A stretch of DNA of 64,000 nucleotides from Pinus tabuliformis (taxonomy: Eukaryota; Streptophyta; Pinopsida; Pinales; Pinaceae): the NCBI GenBank assembly GCA_031772625.1, contig CM062810.1, positions 708,959,584-709,023,583 of the forward strand, read 5' to 3'. This document shows positions 1 to 9,871 of the stretch, piece after piece. Position 1 is the stretch's first letter. Each line of letters starts with the position of its first letter. Made by a program: the position numbers and the translations under genes. The notes under the pieces were generated by a model. That model had not been told where the DNA came from, searched no databases, and was given only the letters and a program-made list of their open reading frames with translations.

Positions 1-885
1 TCTGATTGGTCTACTGTTTTCCTCAATGTAGATGTGATGAATGCAAGTCTTCGGGTCAATACCTTTCATATCAGTATACTCCCATGCAAATGCAGTGGAA
101 TGTTTTTGCAAGACTTTGGTTAGCCCTTCCTGTTGTGATTTTTCCAAATTTTTGTTGATATTCAATGTTTTTCCTGGAAAAATATCAATGGTAGAACTAC
201 CAAACTCTTCCATAGAGAAAAGAGACATTTGTCTAGATGATAGATACTCAATGTCAGAATCCAACTGAAATTGTGTGTGGTCATATTTTGAAGATGGTTC
301 AAAATTTTCTAATGTGTTCATAATTTGACTATCTTCACTAATCTCAGAAATGGTAAAGGCAGGTTGTATTGTATCTTCATCATCAACCCACTCATTATCC
401 CCTATTTCTGTAATTGCTTTTGCTGGAGGATACAGATTGAACTTCTTTGTCGAATTACCATCAGAAATATACATATCCCCAGACCTACAACTTATGAAAG
501 CATCAACTGTGGCTAGCCAAGGTCTTCCTAAAATAAGAGGATGTCCTCCTAGATTACTCTTGGGAGTTAAAATCATGAAATCCACTGGATATTCCCAAGA
601 GTCTAGGGAGACTGGAATGTCTTCTAATACACCATCTGGTTTAATAATTGATCGATCTGCAAGTTGCAATAAAGTAGGTGTAAAAAGAAGATTAGGAAGT
701 TTTAGCTGATCCATAGTCTGTCTACTCATGATGTTGATAGCAGCCCCTAAATCAATCAAAGTATTTGGTATTTCTACCCCATTGATATGTGTTTTGACAA
801 TTGGACTACCGGGATTTACATATTTCTGCATAGTAATTTTTCCCATCATGATATCTGCAATTTTCCCTACCAGTGGATCCTTCTG
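1..885 (-). CDS. Retroelement protease and start of the RT linker (partial, open to the edge)
   Basis: The minus strand is open from about 885 to base 1. The aspartic-protease active-site motif reads DLGAAIN (codons near 738-755), followed by ILGRPWL about 80 residues on, as in gypsy proteases. The C-terminal part (AFAWEYTDMKGIDP near 45-110) is the conserved linker that precedes reverse transcriptase in Athila/Tat polyproteins. The protein would cleave the Gag-Pol precursor inside virus-like particles. The frame differs from gag: gag ends at a TAG at 867-869 just after the join, so a one-base shift near 870-885 separates them. I cannot tell decay from programmed frameshifting. No stop is visible in about 290 codons. 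Confidence 0.72.
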
Positions 886-3067
886 GTATCTCTTGGTTTC
901 CTTCCTGGTCTTTTAAGACTCAACTCCTTTATTGTTTTTGCTAGAATAGGAATCTCTTTAATGGCTTGTAACAAGGGAATCTTGATACAGACATTCTTCA
1001 ATTCATCTAGAAAATTATAGTCAGGCAACCAAATTTGTTTTTCCACTCCTTTGTCAATTTGTAATCTTTCAGGAAAAGGAGGTGTGGATAAAGATGCAGG
1101 TTGCTCAACTATGGGAGTTGTAGGGGTTAATTCTTTTTCTTTTTCTTTTTGAGTGTTTGGGTTTTGAAGAGATGCTTCAGAACCCTTATTGGCTTCAAGA
1201 GACTCTTCCTCAAAAATGCTTTGCTTTTGAGCATTTATAGAAGGTTTATCTAAGACTCTACCTGATCTGAGTTGTACTTCATTGAGAGGAACAATCATAT
1301 AGGTAGGAAATTGTTGACCTTCCATCATGTAGGCATTTTGAGGGTTTTTATTATTGGGGTTGGGCAATGGCTGAGAAGGAAGTTGATTTGACTTCTGTTG
1401 GAATGGAAGCAAGAGTTGAGAATTTGGATTCTGTTGAGAAGGTTGTTGTTGTGGAAATGGCAATGATAGTTGTGGATTTTGATTTGGAAGTTGTGGAGCT
1501 TGTTGGTTTTGAAAAGATGGAGGATATTGGTAAAATTGAGCAAATCTCCCATAAGGATTTTGCATACCTTGTACCCATGATTGAAAAGAATTTTGAGGTT
1601 GGGACCAAGGTTGTTGCCAAGGATTCCAATTTGGTTGGGGTTGAAAATTCATAGAGTTGTTAAACCCTTGATTTTGTTGCCCCTGCCAAGGTCTCCTTGC
1701 AACAAAACAGAGAGATTCGACTGTATTTGGATCTTCTTGAAACACAGCTTTGAGCCCAGGAATTGAAGGACAATCCTTGGTCTCATGGTTCTCTGAACAT
1801 ATTACACATGTTTCTACAACTTTTGCATCCAAGGGACATTCCCTTAGAGCATGTTTCTTCCTACACTTTGGGCAAAAGATGGCCAAAGCCTCAGCTTCTG
1901 CTTTCTGCTTATTGTGAATCTTAAGGGTGTCTAGTTGCTCACTAAGACTCCCTAAGATGTCAGTTTTGAATTCATCAAGCATGTTTCCAATCTCAGCCCT
2001 ACTTACCGATCCAGTTGCAGATTTATTTGCTCTGATGAGAGAAGGATCTCTAAGCCCTTTTTGAGTTTTGGATTTCCCCCTTGAGAGATGGACACATAAT
2101 TCTGCTATATCAGAAAGTGGAAGTTGAGATACATCTCCTTTTCCCATCATATTCAAAAGATCTATCCATTCATCTCTAATGGCTTTTAGTAAAAGGCTTT
2201 CAAGGTCTCCTCATCCAAGTTACTCATTTTTGCTCTTTTCAGATTATATTGAAATCTTTCAAGTAATTCCTCCAAGTTTTCATCTTCTTTTTGCATCATT
2301 TTGAATACCTCATCCTTGTGATTGGTGGGCATACAATAGTCCAGGTACCTATCCAAAAATGCATGTTTCATATCATTCCAAGACCTAATGGATTGAGTGA
2401 GTAATCCCATGAACCATTTCAAGGCTGCTCCTTTCAATGTTGAAGGAAACAGTTTGAGTTTTTGAGAGTCATCCAGATAATCATAAGTTCGACACACCAC
2501 CTCAAACTCAAATAGAAATGTTTCAGGGTCCTCATTCCTAAACCCATGGAAGTTTGGGAGGACAGATGGTGAGATGTTTTTCATTGTGGCTCGGGAGTCC
2601 TCATCAACTATAGGAAACCCGAATGAGTTATCCCCATCCCTATTTCCTCCAATGTTACCTCTACCTCCTCCATTGTTTCCTCCTCCTCCTCTACCTCTAC
2701 CTCTACCAAATCCAGTTGCTCCTTCCTCTGTCATGGTAGTTTCCCTAGAGACTTCAGAGTCTTCTGTTTCTTCTACTAAGGGTGTATGACAAGGAATTTC
2801 TCCCTCTTCTTCAGGTGATTCTACTTCTTCAATTACAATTTGTCTCTATGGAGAAAGAAGGAAAGGATCTCTTTCTAATTCAGATTCGATGGAAGGTATG
2901 GGAGAGTCGACTCCTGCCTCTTGAATTCCAGGAATCCTAGGGCTAGGAGTGTAAGTTGGAGATGATAGAGGTGTCTCTTGTCTATTCCTTGAAGTAGATG
3001 GAGTTGTAAAAATCGAACTTTTGGCTCTAGCTAAAAACCTTCCCCTAGAATCTCTTGCTCTATGCAT
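869..3067 (-). pseudogene. gag of the Athila-like element, broken
   Basis: The structural protein of virus-like particles starts at ATG 3067 (MHRARDSRGRF). An in-frame TAG at 2846-2848 (a CAG-to-TAG change would explain it) interrupts it. It then runs through a Gly/Arg-rich stretch (about 2640-2715) into a retrotransposon gag core (2186-2600, with KLKLFPSTLKGAALKWF). A frameshift at about 2185-2195 moves the frame to 2156-869. That part holds two CX2CX3HX4C zinc knuckles (CPKCRKKHALREC and CVICSENHETKDC, residues 95-107 and 117-129 counted from the Met at 2156). A Gln/Pro/Asn-rich stretch and the region leading to protease follow. One stop plus one shift make it non-functional. The + strand ORFs here are shadows. 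Confidence 0.82.
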
Positions 3068-3300
3068 GTCATTTTTTATTTTTCTTCAAGTCAGGCTAAT
3101 AATTCTCTTTCTGATCTTCCAGGTCACTCTAGGTGCAAGAAGAGAGCATACTCAAGAAATTATTAAACCAATAAATTTCTCTTTTCTGATCCTCCAGATC
3201 ACATTAAGTGCAAGAGGAGAGCATACTTTGAGATGTTATCAATTTCCTTCCTTGAAATTTTCTTGTTTTTTTTTAAGAAATTTAGCTACCTAATTTCACT

Positions 3301-3318
3301 TCCCCGGCAACGGTGCCA
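3301..3318 (-). other. Primer binding site, Asp-tRNA type
   Basis: The minus strand reads TGGCACCGTTGCCGGGGA, one base from the complement of the plant tRNA-Asp 3' end (TGGCGCC...). The difference is a G to A at a CpG. Three bases separate it from the LTR end at 3322. It fixes the orientation and the 5' LTR boundary. Confidence 0.85.
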
Positions 3319-3321
3319 AAA

Positions 3322-4944
3322 TGTTTGGTCAATTTAGTGATGTCTAAATTGCAACTTTTAAATGTCAACCCGGGGCTCGTAAGCTGATGAAGTGAGGTGC
3401 ACTATATGTACTTAGATAACCTTTTCTTAATCTTTTGTCGTTTTTATCTTTTTAGTTTGTTTTTGATTGTATCTTTCCTAATGTGATGTGATGGAGATGT
3501 AATAAAGCGAGTGAATGTGGGTGATTGTGATGATTTCTAAGTGATTTCTTGAAACTTAAAGAGTATTCTAAAAGAAAACTTGAAAAATAACTGAAATAAA
3601 ATCAAAGCTTAAAATCAAATAAAGGACTAATGGCATCGACCCAGTATCTCTGCTGCTGATGAAAATGAAAATGAAATCTATATTAACTCAATTAAAAGCA
3701 AGAACAACTACTTTACACTACTTTACACTATTTTAACTCTTCATTTAAATCTAATCAATGTGAAATTTAAGTGAGACAAATCACACTATTTTAACCTTTT
3801 CTTAATCATGTGAGAACAATTATGAACAGGTCAGTAATGTGAGTCTTAAAGCAAAATAAACCAAGCTGCACTAAGTGATATTTTGGCTCCAATAAAGTTA
3901 GTTGATTATAGAAAAAGAACCATCAATAAATGAACAACTTGATAACTACTGAGCAGAAAGTAAAGTGCAAGTTAAAGAAATGATACTAATGAAAATCAAA
4001 CTGCAGAAAAGTAAAGGTCAGCAGCCTAGACAAGATGATCACACATGCCACTAGTTGTAAAAAGAAAAGAAAGAAAACTGTCCCGGGCTCGCCTAAGAAA
4101 CCTGCATAACACACTGATCAGTCATGAACAAAAGTGCAGAAATGTAAATCAGCAGAATTCAAAGTTTATGTACACTAATATACATGTTGAAAAAAAAATA
4201 AAATGCAGCAATTCATAAAGATAACTGTACATTAATATACATGAAATCAGAAAAAGAAATGCAAGAAATTAAAAGTAAAACTACTGTACAGTGGCTGCAG
4301 CAAACAGGGGCCCTCTGCCTACTTCAGCCAATCCAAAGAGCAGTTACACGCTTAGAAACAGAACAGTCTTCTCATAGATTAACAGCAAATGTAAAATACA
4401 GTGGGGAGCTTATAAAACGCTTACAAAAGAGGTTTCAACAGTGTTTACAAAATGGATTAACGACTAACTATCCAGCGTTCAAAGACGCTTTATTTATAAC
4501 AGAGGAAAGCAAACTAACTTAACGAAAACTAAGCTATTCAAGCAGCTGTGTAAAAACACGTAATCTTGCTGCGTCCTTGGATTTAGGCAACGGTCGTTGT
4601 GGGCATTCAATCTGCTGTTGGATTCATGTTTCCCACTGTCTTCGTGGCTGAGGAAGATGCCACCTGTTCTTCACGTGCTCCAAAACAGAACACGCAGAGC
4701 CGTGCCACCGCCAATGACTTCTGTTGACCGTATTTGCCTCCTCGTTGACCACGGGTTTTTATGACCGGTTTGGGTGAGCTGGAAGGACACACACCATGTC
4801 CTTGGTTCCACGAACTTGCCCATGTGGCTCTTCTTCCCGGAGGACACCTGGAACATATCATTTAATAAAACAGCTGCGGAATCTGGGGTTGGCTGCGGAA
4901 ACCGGGATCAGCTGCGGAAACCCTGTGTGAGCTGCGAAAACGCA
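3322..4944 (-). repeat. 5' LTR of the Athila-like element
   Basis: The inner edge is TG at 3322, next to the primer site. The outer edge is not fixed because the partner LTR is outside the window: candidates are CA at 4872 (ending TAAAACA) and CA at about 4944-4947. I prefer the latter because decayed chromovirus coding starts at about 4955 and the four GCTGCGGAA-like repeats (4873-4940) look like part of the LTR. It holds no gene; the ORFs at 4241-4522 and 4607-4861 show no family signature. Confidence 0.6.
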
Positions 4945-4954
4945 GCACTTTGAA

Positions 4955-5145
4955 CCAAAATTCTAAACCAACAACAGTCATTAGCATAATTAGCAAACCA
5001 TGTAAAAAAGTCCTAAAATACAATGATTTGAGCAATTTGATGGAGGGAATGAGTGGCAAAAGAAGGAAATGAATAGGAAAAGGAGGCTGAGAGGATGTGT
5101 AAAGAAGTGCAGGTTTGAGGCTCAATAATAGTCAGCTCTAATGGT
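4955..5145 (+). pseudogene. Decayed protease-RT linker of the chromovirus
   Basis: Weak matches to the chromovirus linker can be followed upstream of the long ORF: an IL..Q.LA.L-type segment near 4955-5000 with TAA and TGA codons, an LRG-type segment near 5085-5100 in another frame, and SSNGMTKLL continuing in frame into 5146. In-frame TGA (5116) and TAG (5074) codons separate them. The assignment rests on general knowledge of the conserved LG.QWL and L.G blocks and is tentative. Confidence 0.4.
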
Positions 5146-7950
5146 ATGACGAAGCTTCTAAAAAAGGAGCAAAGAGGTGTAATTGCACAATTATGTTCGC
5201 TAGATGTTTCCACATCGGAATCATCTATTTCTCCAGATCTCCAAAAGGTCATGGACAATCATTCCAAGGTATTTGAGACTCCCAAAGGTCTCCCACCTAT
5301 GCGTGATCATGATCATGCTATTCATCTGATTCTAGGAAGTGTTCCTCCAAACATTGGGCCATGCAGATATCCCTATGTCCAAAAGAGTGAAATTGAGCAT
5401 ATGGTTGCAGAAATGCTAGAGGCTGGTATAATTCAACCGAGTCAAAGTTCTTTCTCTGCTCCAGTAGTATTGGTGCACAAGAAGGATGGATCATGGCGCA
5501 TGTGTCCGGATTATAGGGAGCTCAACAAGCTCACTATTAAAGATAAGTTCCCCATTCCTGTCATTGATGAATTACTGGATGAATTGCATGGATCAATTTA
5601 CTTCACCAAGTTGGATCTTTGTTCAGGATATCATCAAATAAGAATGAAGACTGAAGACATTCTGAAAAAAACATTTAGAACTCATGAGGGTCATTATGAA
5701 TTTTTGGTCATGCCTTTTGGCCTTACCAATGCACCTTCAACATTTCAAGGTTTGATGAATTCAATTTTCAAACCATTCCTTAGAAAATTTGTGTTAGTAT
5801 TTTTTGATGATATACTAATCTACAACAAGTCTTGGAAGGATCATGTTGAACATGTTGACAGGGTGCTACAACTATTGGAGGAGAAACAATTATATGCAAA
5901 AAGATCCAAATGTTTCTTTGGAGTCCAGGAGGTGGAATATCTGGGTCATATTGTATCTCATGAAGGAGTTAAGGTAGACCCTAGCAAAATTAAAGCCATT
6001 AAGGAATGGAAAATCCCCACATCCATAAAGCATCTGCGAGGATTTCTTGGGTTGACAGGGTATTATCGCAAGTTTGTTAAGAATTATGGGAGAATAGCAG
6101 CACCTCTAACAACATTATTGAAGAAAGATGCATTTTCATGGACTCCGGAAGCAACAAAGGCCTTTGAACATCTTAAAGAGGCAATGTGCCAAGCACCGGT
6201 CTTAGCTACACCAGACTTCACAAAAACCTTTATTGTGGAATGTGATGCTTCAGGAAATGGAATTGGTGCTGTTCTAATGCAAGATGAAAGACCCATTGCT
6301 TTTGAAAGTCGTCCAATCAAGGGAAAGTTTTTAAGCAAAGCTATTTATGAGAAGGAAATGTTGGCAATACTCCATGCACTTAAGAAATGGCGACCCTACC
6401 TAATGGGAAGACACTTCAAGGTAAAAACAGATCATGATAGCCTTAAATACTTTTTAGAACAAAGATTATCCTCTGAAGAGCAACAAAAGTGGGTCACAAA
6501 GATGTTGGGTTATGACTTTGAAATCATCTACAAAAAAGGGAAGCAAAATGTGGTGGCAGATGCACTCTCAAGAAAGGATGAGGATGTGGAAGCATTGTTG
6601 TGCGCCATTTCTATTATCCAACCAGATTGGATAAATGAAGCAAGGGAGGAATGGAAGAATGACGAAGAAGTGTGGGCACTTATTCGAAAGTTACAACAAG
6701 ATTCCAGTACGTCTGATACATTTAGCTGGCAAAATGATTCGTTATGGTACAAAGATCGCTTATACCTCTGTAAGAATTCCCAGCTAAAACAAAAGATTCT
6801 TATGGAATTGCACACTTCTCCCTTAGGAGGGCACTCAGGATTTTTAAAAACTTACCACAGGGTTAAGAAGGAATTTTTTTTGGATGGCCTTAAATCAGAT
6901 ATTCAAAAGTTTGTGGCGGAATGTTTGGTTTGCCAACAAAATAAAGTTGAAACAATTAAGACACCGGGTCTATTACAACCTTTATCCATTCCAAGCCAAC
7001 GTTGGGAGGAGGTTTCAATGGATTTTATCACAGGTTTACCCAAGTCTGAGGGAAAGAGTGTCATCATGGTGGTAGTTGACAGACTTACCAAGTATGCACA
7101 CTTTTGTGCATTATCACATCCATTTAAAGCCAGTACAATTTCTACTGCATTTATGGAAACAATTCAAAAGCTACATGGAAACCCAAAGATTATTGTAAGT
7201 GACAGAGATCCCATTTTCACTGGAAATTTTTGGACAGAATTATTTTCTTGTCTTGGTACTCAGTTAGCTCATAGCTCATCTTATCATCCTCAATCTGATG
7301 GGCAAACTGAGATAGTAAACAAATGTTTGGAAGGATATCTTCGTTGCTTTGTATCTGATAAACAGACACAATGGGTCAAATGGTTGCCTCTGGCTGAATG
7401 GTGGTATAACACTTCCTTCCATACAGCAACAAAAATGACCCCATTTATGGCACTTTATGGGTATCAACCACCATCCATCACATCATATTTAAGAGAAAAT
7501 TCTAAGGTTCAGGCAGTGGAACATCACATCGAACATCAACAACAAGTCCTCCAACTCTTAAAGGATAACCTCGTGTTGGCACAGAATAGAATGAAACAAC
7601 AGGCAGATCAACATCGCAGTGAAAGAAGTTTTGATGTAGGTGATTGGGTATTCCTATGGCTACAACCATATAAGCAAATTTCCCTCAAGCAAGCTAAGAA
7701 GGATAATAAATTATCACCAAAGTATTATGGTCCGTACAAGGTGTTGCAAAAGATTGGTACTATGGCATACAAATTGGAGCTTCCTGCAGCTTCTCGATTG
7801 CACCCAGTTTTCCATGTTTCATGTTTAAAGAAGGTTATAGGAGACAAGCTCCCAGTTCAAACAATATTGCCAGAACTTGACGAGGAAGGAAAAATTATAT
7901 TGGAACCGGAAGCAGTCACAGAAACAAGAACTCAACAGCTACGAAATTGA
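5146..7950 (+). CDS. Chromovirus pol: reverse transcriptase, RNase H, integrase (934 codons)
   Basis: The protein copies the element RNA into DNA and inserts it. Reverse transcriptase covers about residues 60-300, with [24 protein letters not shown] and the catalytic FFDDIL pair D221/D222. RNase H follows (about 330-470), with the acidic residues in ECDASG, EKEMLAIL and TDHDSL, ending in ADALSRK. Integrase has an N-terminal H..H..C..C zinc domain (about 555-600) and the D,D35E triad D626 (SMDFITG), D686 (SDRDP) and E722 (QTEIVNK). The GDWVFLWLQPY and HPVFHVSCLKK blocks are the integrase C-terminal region. The ATG at 5146 is internal to the original polyprotein, since homology continues upstream, so it is a fragment start. 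The 3' end is a TGA in place of a likely CGA before the chromodomain. It is the longest intact frame in the window. Confidence 0.93.
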   Translation: MTKLLKKEQRGVIAQLCSLDVSTSESSISPDLQKVMDNHSKVFETPKGLPPMRDHDHAIHLILGSVPPNIGPCRYPYVQKSEIEHMVAEMLEAGIIQPSQSSFSAPVVLVHKKDGSWRMCPDYRELNKLTIKDKFPIPVIDELLDELHGSIYFTKLDLCSGYHQIRMKTEDILKKTFRTHEGHYEFLVMPFGLTNAPSTFQGLMNSIFKPFLRKFVLVFFDDILIYNKSWKDHVEHVDRVLQLLEEKQLYAKRSKCFFGVQEVEYLGHIVSHEGVKVDPSKIKAIKEWKIPTSIKHLRGFLGLTGYYRKFVKNYGRIAAPLTTLLKKDAFSWTPEATKAFEHLKEAMCQAPVLATPDFTKTFIVECDASGNGIGAVLMQDERPIAFESRPIKGKFLSKAIYEKEMLAILHALKKWRPYLMGRHFKVKTDHDSLKYFLEQRLSSEEQQKWVTKMLGYDFEIIYKKGKQNVVADALSRKDEDVEALLCAISIIQPDWINEAREEWKNDEEVWALIRKLQQDSSTSDTFSWQNDSLWYKDRLYLCKNSQLKQKILMELHTSPLGGHSGFLKTYHRVKKEFFLDGLKSDIQKFVAECLVCQQNKVETIKTPGLLQPLSIPSQRWEEVSMDFITGLPKSEGKSVIMVVVDRLTKYAHFCALSHPFKASTISTAFMETIQKLHGNPKIIVSDRDPIFTGNFWTELFSCLGTQLAHSSSYHPQSDGQTEIVNKCLEGYLRCFVSDKQTQWVKWLPLAEWWYNTSFHTATKMTPFMALYGYQPPSITSYLRENSKVQAVEHHIEHQQQVLQLLKDNLVLAQNRMKQQADQHRSERSFDVGDWVFLWLQPYKQISLKQAKKDNKLSPKYYGPYKVLQKIGTMAYKLELPAASRLHPVFHVSCLKKVIGDKLPVQTILPELDEEGKIILEPEAVTETRTQQLRN

Positions 7951-8055
7951 TCAATTTCAGAGTATCTTATCAAGTGGAAGAACTTATCTGCTGAAGATTC
8001 CACATGGGAGGATGAGAATTTTATGCATAAGTACCCAAAACTACTCAAGCATTGA
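7951..8055 (+). pseudogene. C-terminal chromodomain, cut off from pol by a TGA
   Basis: The pol reading frame continues without a shift past the TGA at 7948-7950, through EYLIKWKNL, STWEDE and YPKLLKH, to a TGA at 8053. The Y.IKW..L....TWE pattern is the chromodomain signature of plant chromoviruses, which targets integration to particular chromatin. A single CGA-to-TGA change, typical of methylated CpG decay, would explain the break. Confidence 0.8.
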
Positions 8056-8069
8056 GGACAACACTTTTT

Positions 8070-8416
8070 TGAAGGAGAGGGGCATTTTGGGTCCCTATAA
8101 TACTAGTGATTACCCCATTACTATTGTAGTTATACCCCTTATTAATACTGTTGTGCCCCTATTGCCCCCATATTGTTATTACTGTGCCCCATAGAATCCC
8201 TCTATTGTTATTTTTGTGGCTTTATATTATTATTGTTAGGTCGGCTGGATTATATTGTGACTCCTTAGACTCCTATATATAGAAAGGAGGTTTTGTCATT
8301 TGAATCATCAAGAAATTGTTCATTTATGTAATGTAAAGGTGGTTGCCCCCTCGAAGAGGCTGAATTCTAAGGCATTGATCTATCTTTTCTATCTTTTCTT
8401 GAGCTGGTTTCATAAC
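8070..8416 (+). repeat. Polypurine tract and 3' LTR of the chromovirus
   Basis: A polypurine tract (GAAGGAGAGGGG, about 8071-8082) lies just downstream of the pol stop and starts plus-strand synthesis. The LTR runs from about 8088 (TGGGTCCC) to CA at 8416, about 330 bp. A TATA-like CTATATATAG lies near 8271-8280. No 5' partner is in the window, so the left edge may be off by several bases. The right edge is fixed by comparison with other copies of the interrupted LTR, which all share the sequence after about 8417. Confidence 0.65.
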
Positions 8417-8681
8417 ATTGACATTGATCAATAAGAAGCTTCAATAAGAGAAACTTACTAAAGGGTTTTCCTCCAAGAGAAGAGAGGTTTTGGCCTTGGT
8501 AGAGAGCCAACATCTTGTGTTCTTGTTCTTAAGTTTTTGGTAGCAGTTTGATGAAGTACACACACATGAATTAATATAATAAGAAGAAGATTAAGCTAAC
8601 AAGAAAAGTAAAAAGACTCCATAAATTGTTATCAAGTCGATAAGAATCACACTACACCTAATTGCCCTTGATTCTTCAACA
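8417..8681 (+). repeat. 5' LTR of copy 1, last 265 bp only
   Basis: It begins ATTGATCAATAAGAAGC-like and ends CTTCAACA at 8681, matching positions about 1000-1263 of the complete LTRs. The chromovirus inserted here removed the rest from view; it should lie left of the window. Confidence 0.88.
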
Positions 8682-8693
8682 TGGAATCAAAGC
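8682..8693 (+). other. Primer binding site, copy 1
   Basis: TGGAATCAAAGC directly follows the LTR. It is two bases from TGGTATCAGAGC, the initiator-Met site of most copia elements. Copy 2 is closer (TGGAATCAGAGC). Confidence 0.8.
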
Positions 8694-9036
8694 TAAGGTG
8701 ACACATCAAGGAAAGGGCATCTCAAGAACACTCATCAATGAAGGACATCTACAAAAGTTGAAGCATCTAGCCAATAAGTCTCAATCACTTCAAGGACAAG
8801 AAGGTCTACCATCTATCTTTCATCAAGAAAGACTACAAAACAAGAAGAAGAGCCTTACATTAAGGCACCTACAAGAAGATAAAATCAAAGAAGGACCTAC
8901 ATCAAGCTACACGTCATCAAGCAAGTCCACTTGGAGAAAGTAACTTGAAGAACATCAAGATCTATGGAAGAAAATCCATAAAGTCTTCAAGGAGAAAGCA
9001 AGTCTACTAGATCTCAAAAATCTATCAAGTAAGTAT

Positions 9037-9871
9037 ATGTCCCCTTTTGAATATACATCAATGTCTTTTTGCAAGGAAAGCAACAAATTGGTAGGTACCA
9101 ATAACTTTCTTGCATGGAAGAAGAGGACTGATTTACTTCTCAAGGAGAATGAACTCCTAGAACACATCAAAGGGAATGTTACTATTCCTGCTAAGGAACA
9201 AACTCAAGCCTTAGCCAAGTATAATAAGGATGAGACAAGAGCTCAAAGTATTCTAATAGAATCCATCAAAGACTCTCTCATTCCTTATTTTTCCAAACTT
9301 GAAACATCAAAAGAAATCTATGATAAACTAGTAGAGCTATTCTCGGTAACCACAGCTGGAGAAGTGATATCTCTACTAAATGAATTGTAGAAAATGAAGA
9401 TATCAAAGGAAGGAATAGCTCCATACTTCATGAAGATCTCTAAGATGAGGGATCAACTTCAAGAGCTAGATGAAGTCATGTCTGACAAAGAAATGGGGCA
9501 ACTTCACATCAAGCATATATGCAAAGAAGGAATCCACCCCACTAAGTGAAATGTGGTCTATATGCAAGATAGAGGAAACAAGACTCAAAGCAAAGGAAGA
9601 TGTGGGATAAAAGGAGCAAGCATTTGCTACCATGGCTAAGAGAAAGGGGAAATTTGGAAACTTTGGTCCACGATGAACAAACAACACAAATATGTCAAAA
9701 ATCCAATGTTATGGATGCCAAGAATATGGACACTACAAAAGGAATTGTCCTAAACTAAAGAAGGAAAACAACAACAAAATAAAAAGGGAAGAAGCTCATG
9801 TGACTCAAGAAATGAAAGAACAAGACAAGAAGCAAAAGAAGGAAGATCCTCTAGATCTCTACTATGACTAA
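9037..9871 (+). pseudogene. Copia-type gag (UBN2-like) of copy 1, broken
   Basis: ATG 9037 opens a 117-codon frame (NFLAWKKRTDLLLKENELL, then EQTQALAKYNKDETRAQ) typical of copia gag of the UBN2 group. It stops at a TAG (9388-9390) where the other two copies have TAC. Coding continues as KISKEGIAPYF and MRDQLQEL, then loses a segment near 9495 that copy 3 keeps. A zinc knuckle CYGCQEYGHYKRNC is encoded at 9707-9748, and a Lys/Glu-rich tail ends at a TAA at 9869. An undamaged protein would be roughly 280 residues and would form particles and bind RNA. No pol follows. Confidence 0.8.

Larger units (their letters stand above)
1..4944 (-). mobile_element. Athila-like Ty3/gypsy element, 5' half, running off the left edge
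   Basis: Read on the minus strand the order is LTR (4944-3322), Asp-type primer site (3318-3301), gag (3067-869) and protease (about 885 to the edge). RT, integrase and the 3' LTR would lie left of the window. The DLGA-type protease motif, the long Gly/Arg-rich gag with two zinc knuckles and the Asp-tRNA primer site suggest the Athila/Tat branch; the exact lineage is inference. The right edge of the LTR abuts decayed chromovirus coding sequence, so this element probably inserted into the chromovirus that continues at about 4955. Confidence 0.8.
4955..8416 (+). mobile_element. Chromovirus (Ty3/gypsy), 3' part
   Basis: The fragment contains the end of the protease-RT linker, RT, RNase H, integrase, a chromodomain and a 3' LTR on the plus strand. 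The gag and 5' LTR are not here. If the Athila-like element inserted into it, they lie left of base 1. Its right end (CA at 8416) meets the interior of a gag-only element LTR, so this chromovirus was itself an insertion. The target duplication to look for on the far side is TTGAC (8417-8421). Confidence 0.8.

Noticed and set aside
1367-1654. Plus-strand ORF of 95 codons with Val/Glu-rich product
   Set aside because: It lies antisense to the Gln/Asn-rich part of gag and reflects that composition.
4241-4522. 93-codon ORF in the Athila-like LTR
   Set aside because: It is in an LTR, on the strand opposite the element, with no domain and no partner copy to test.
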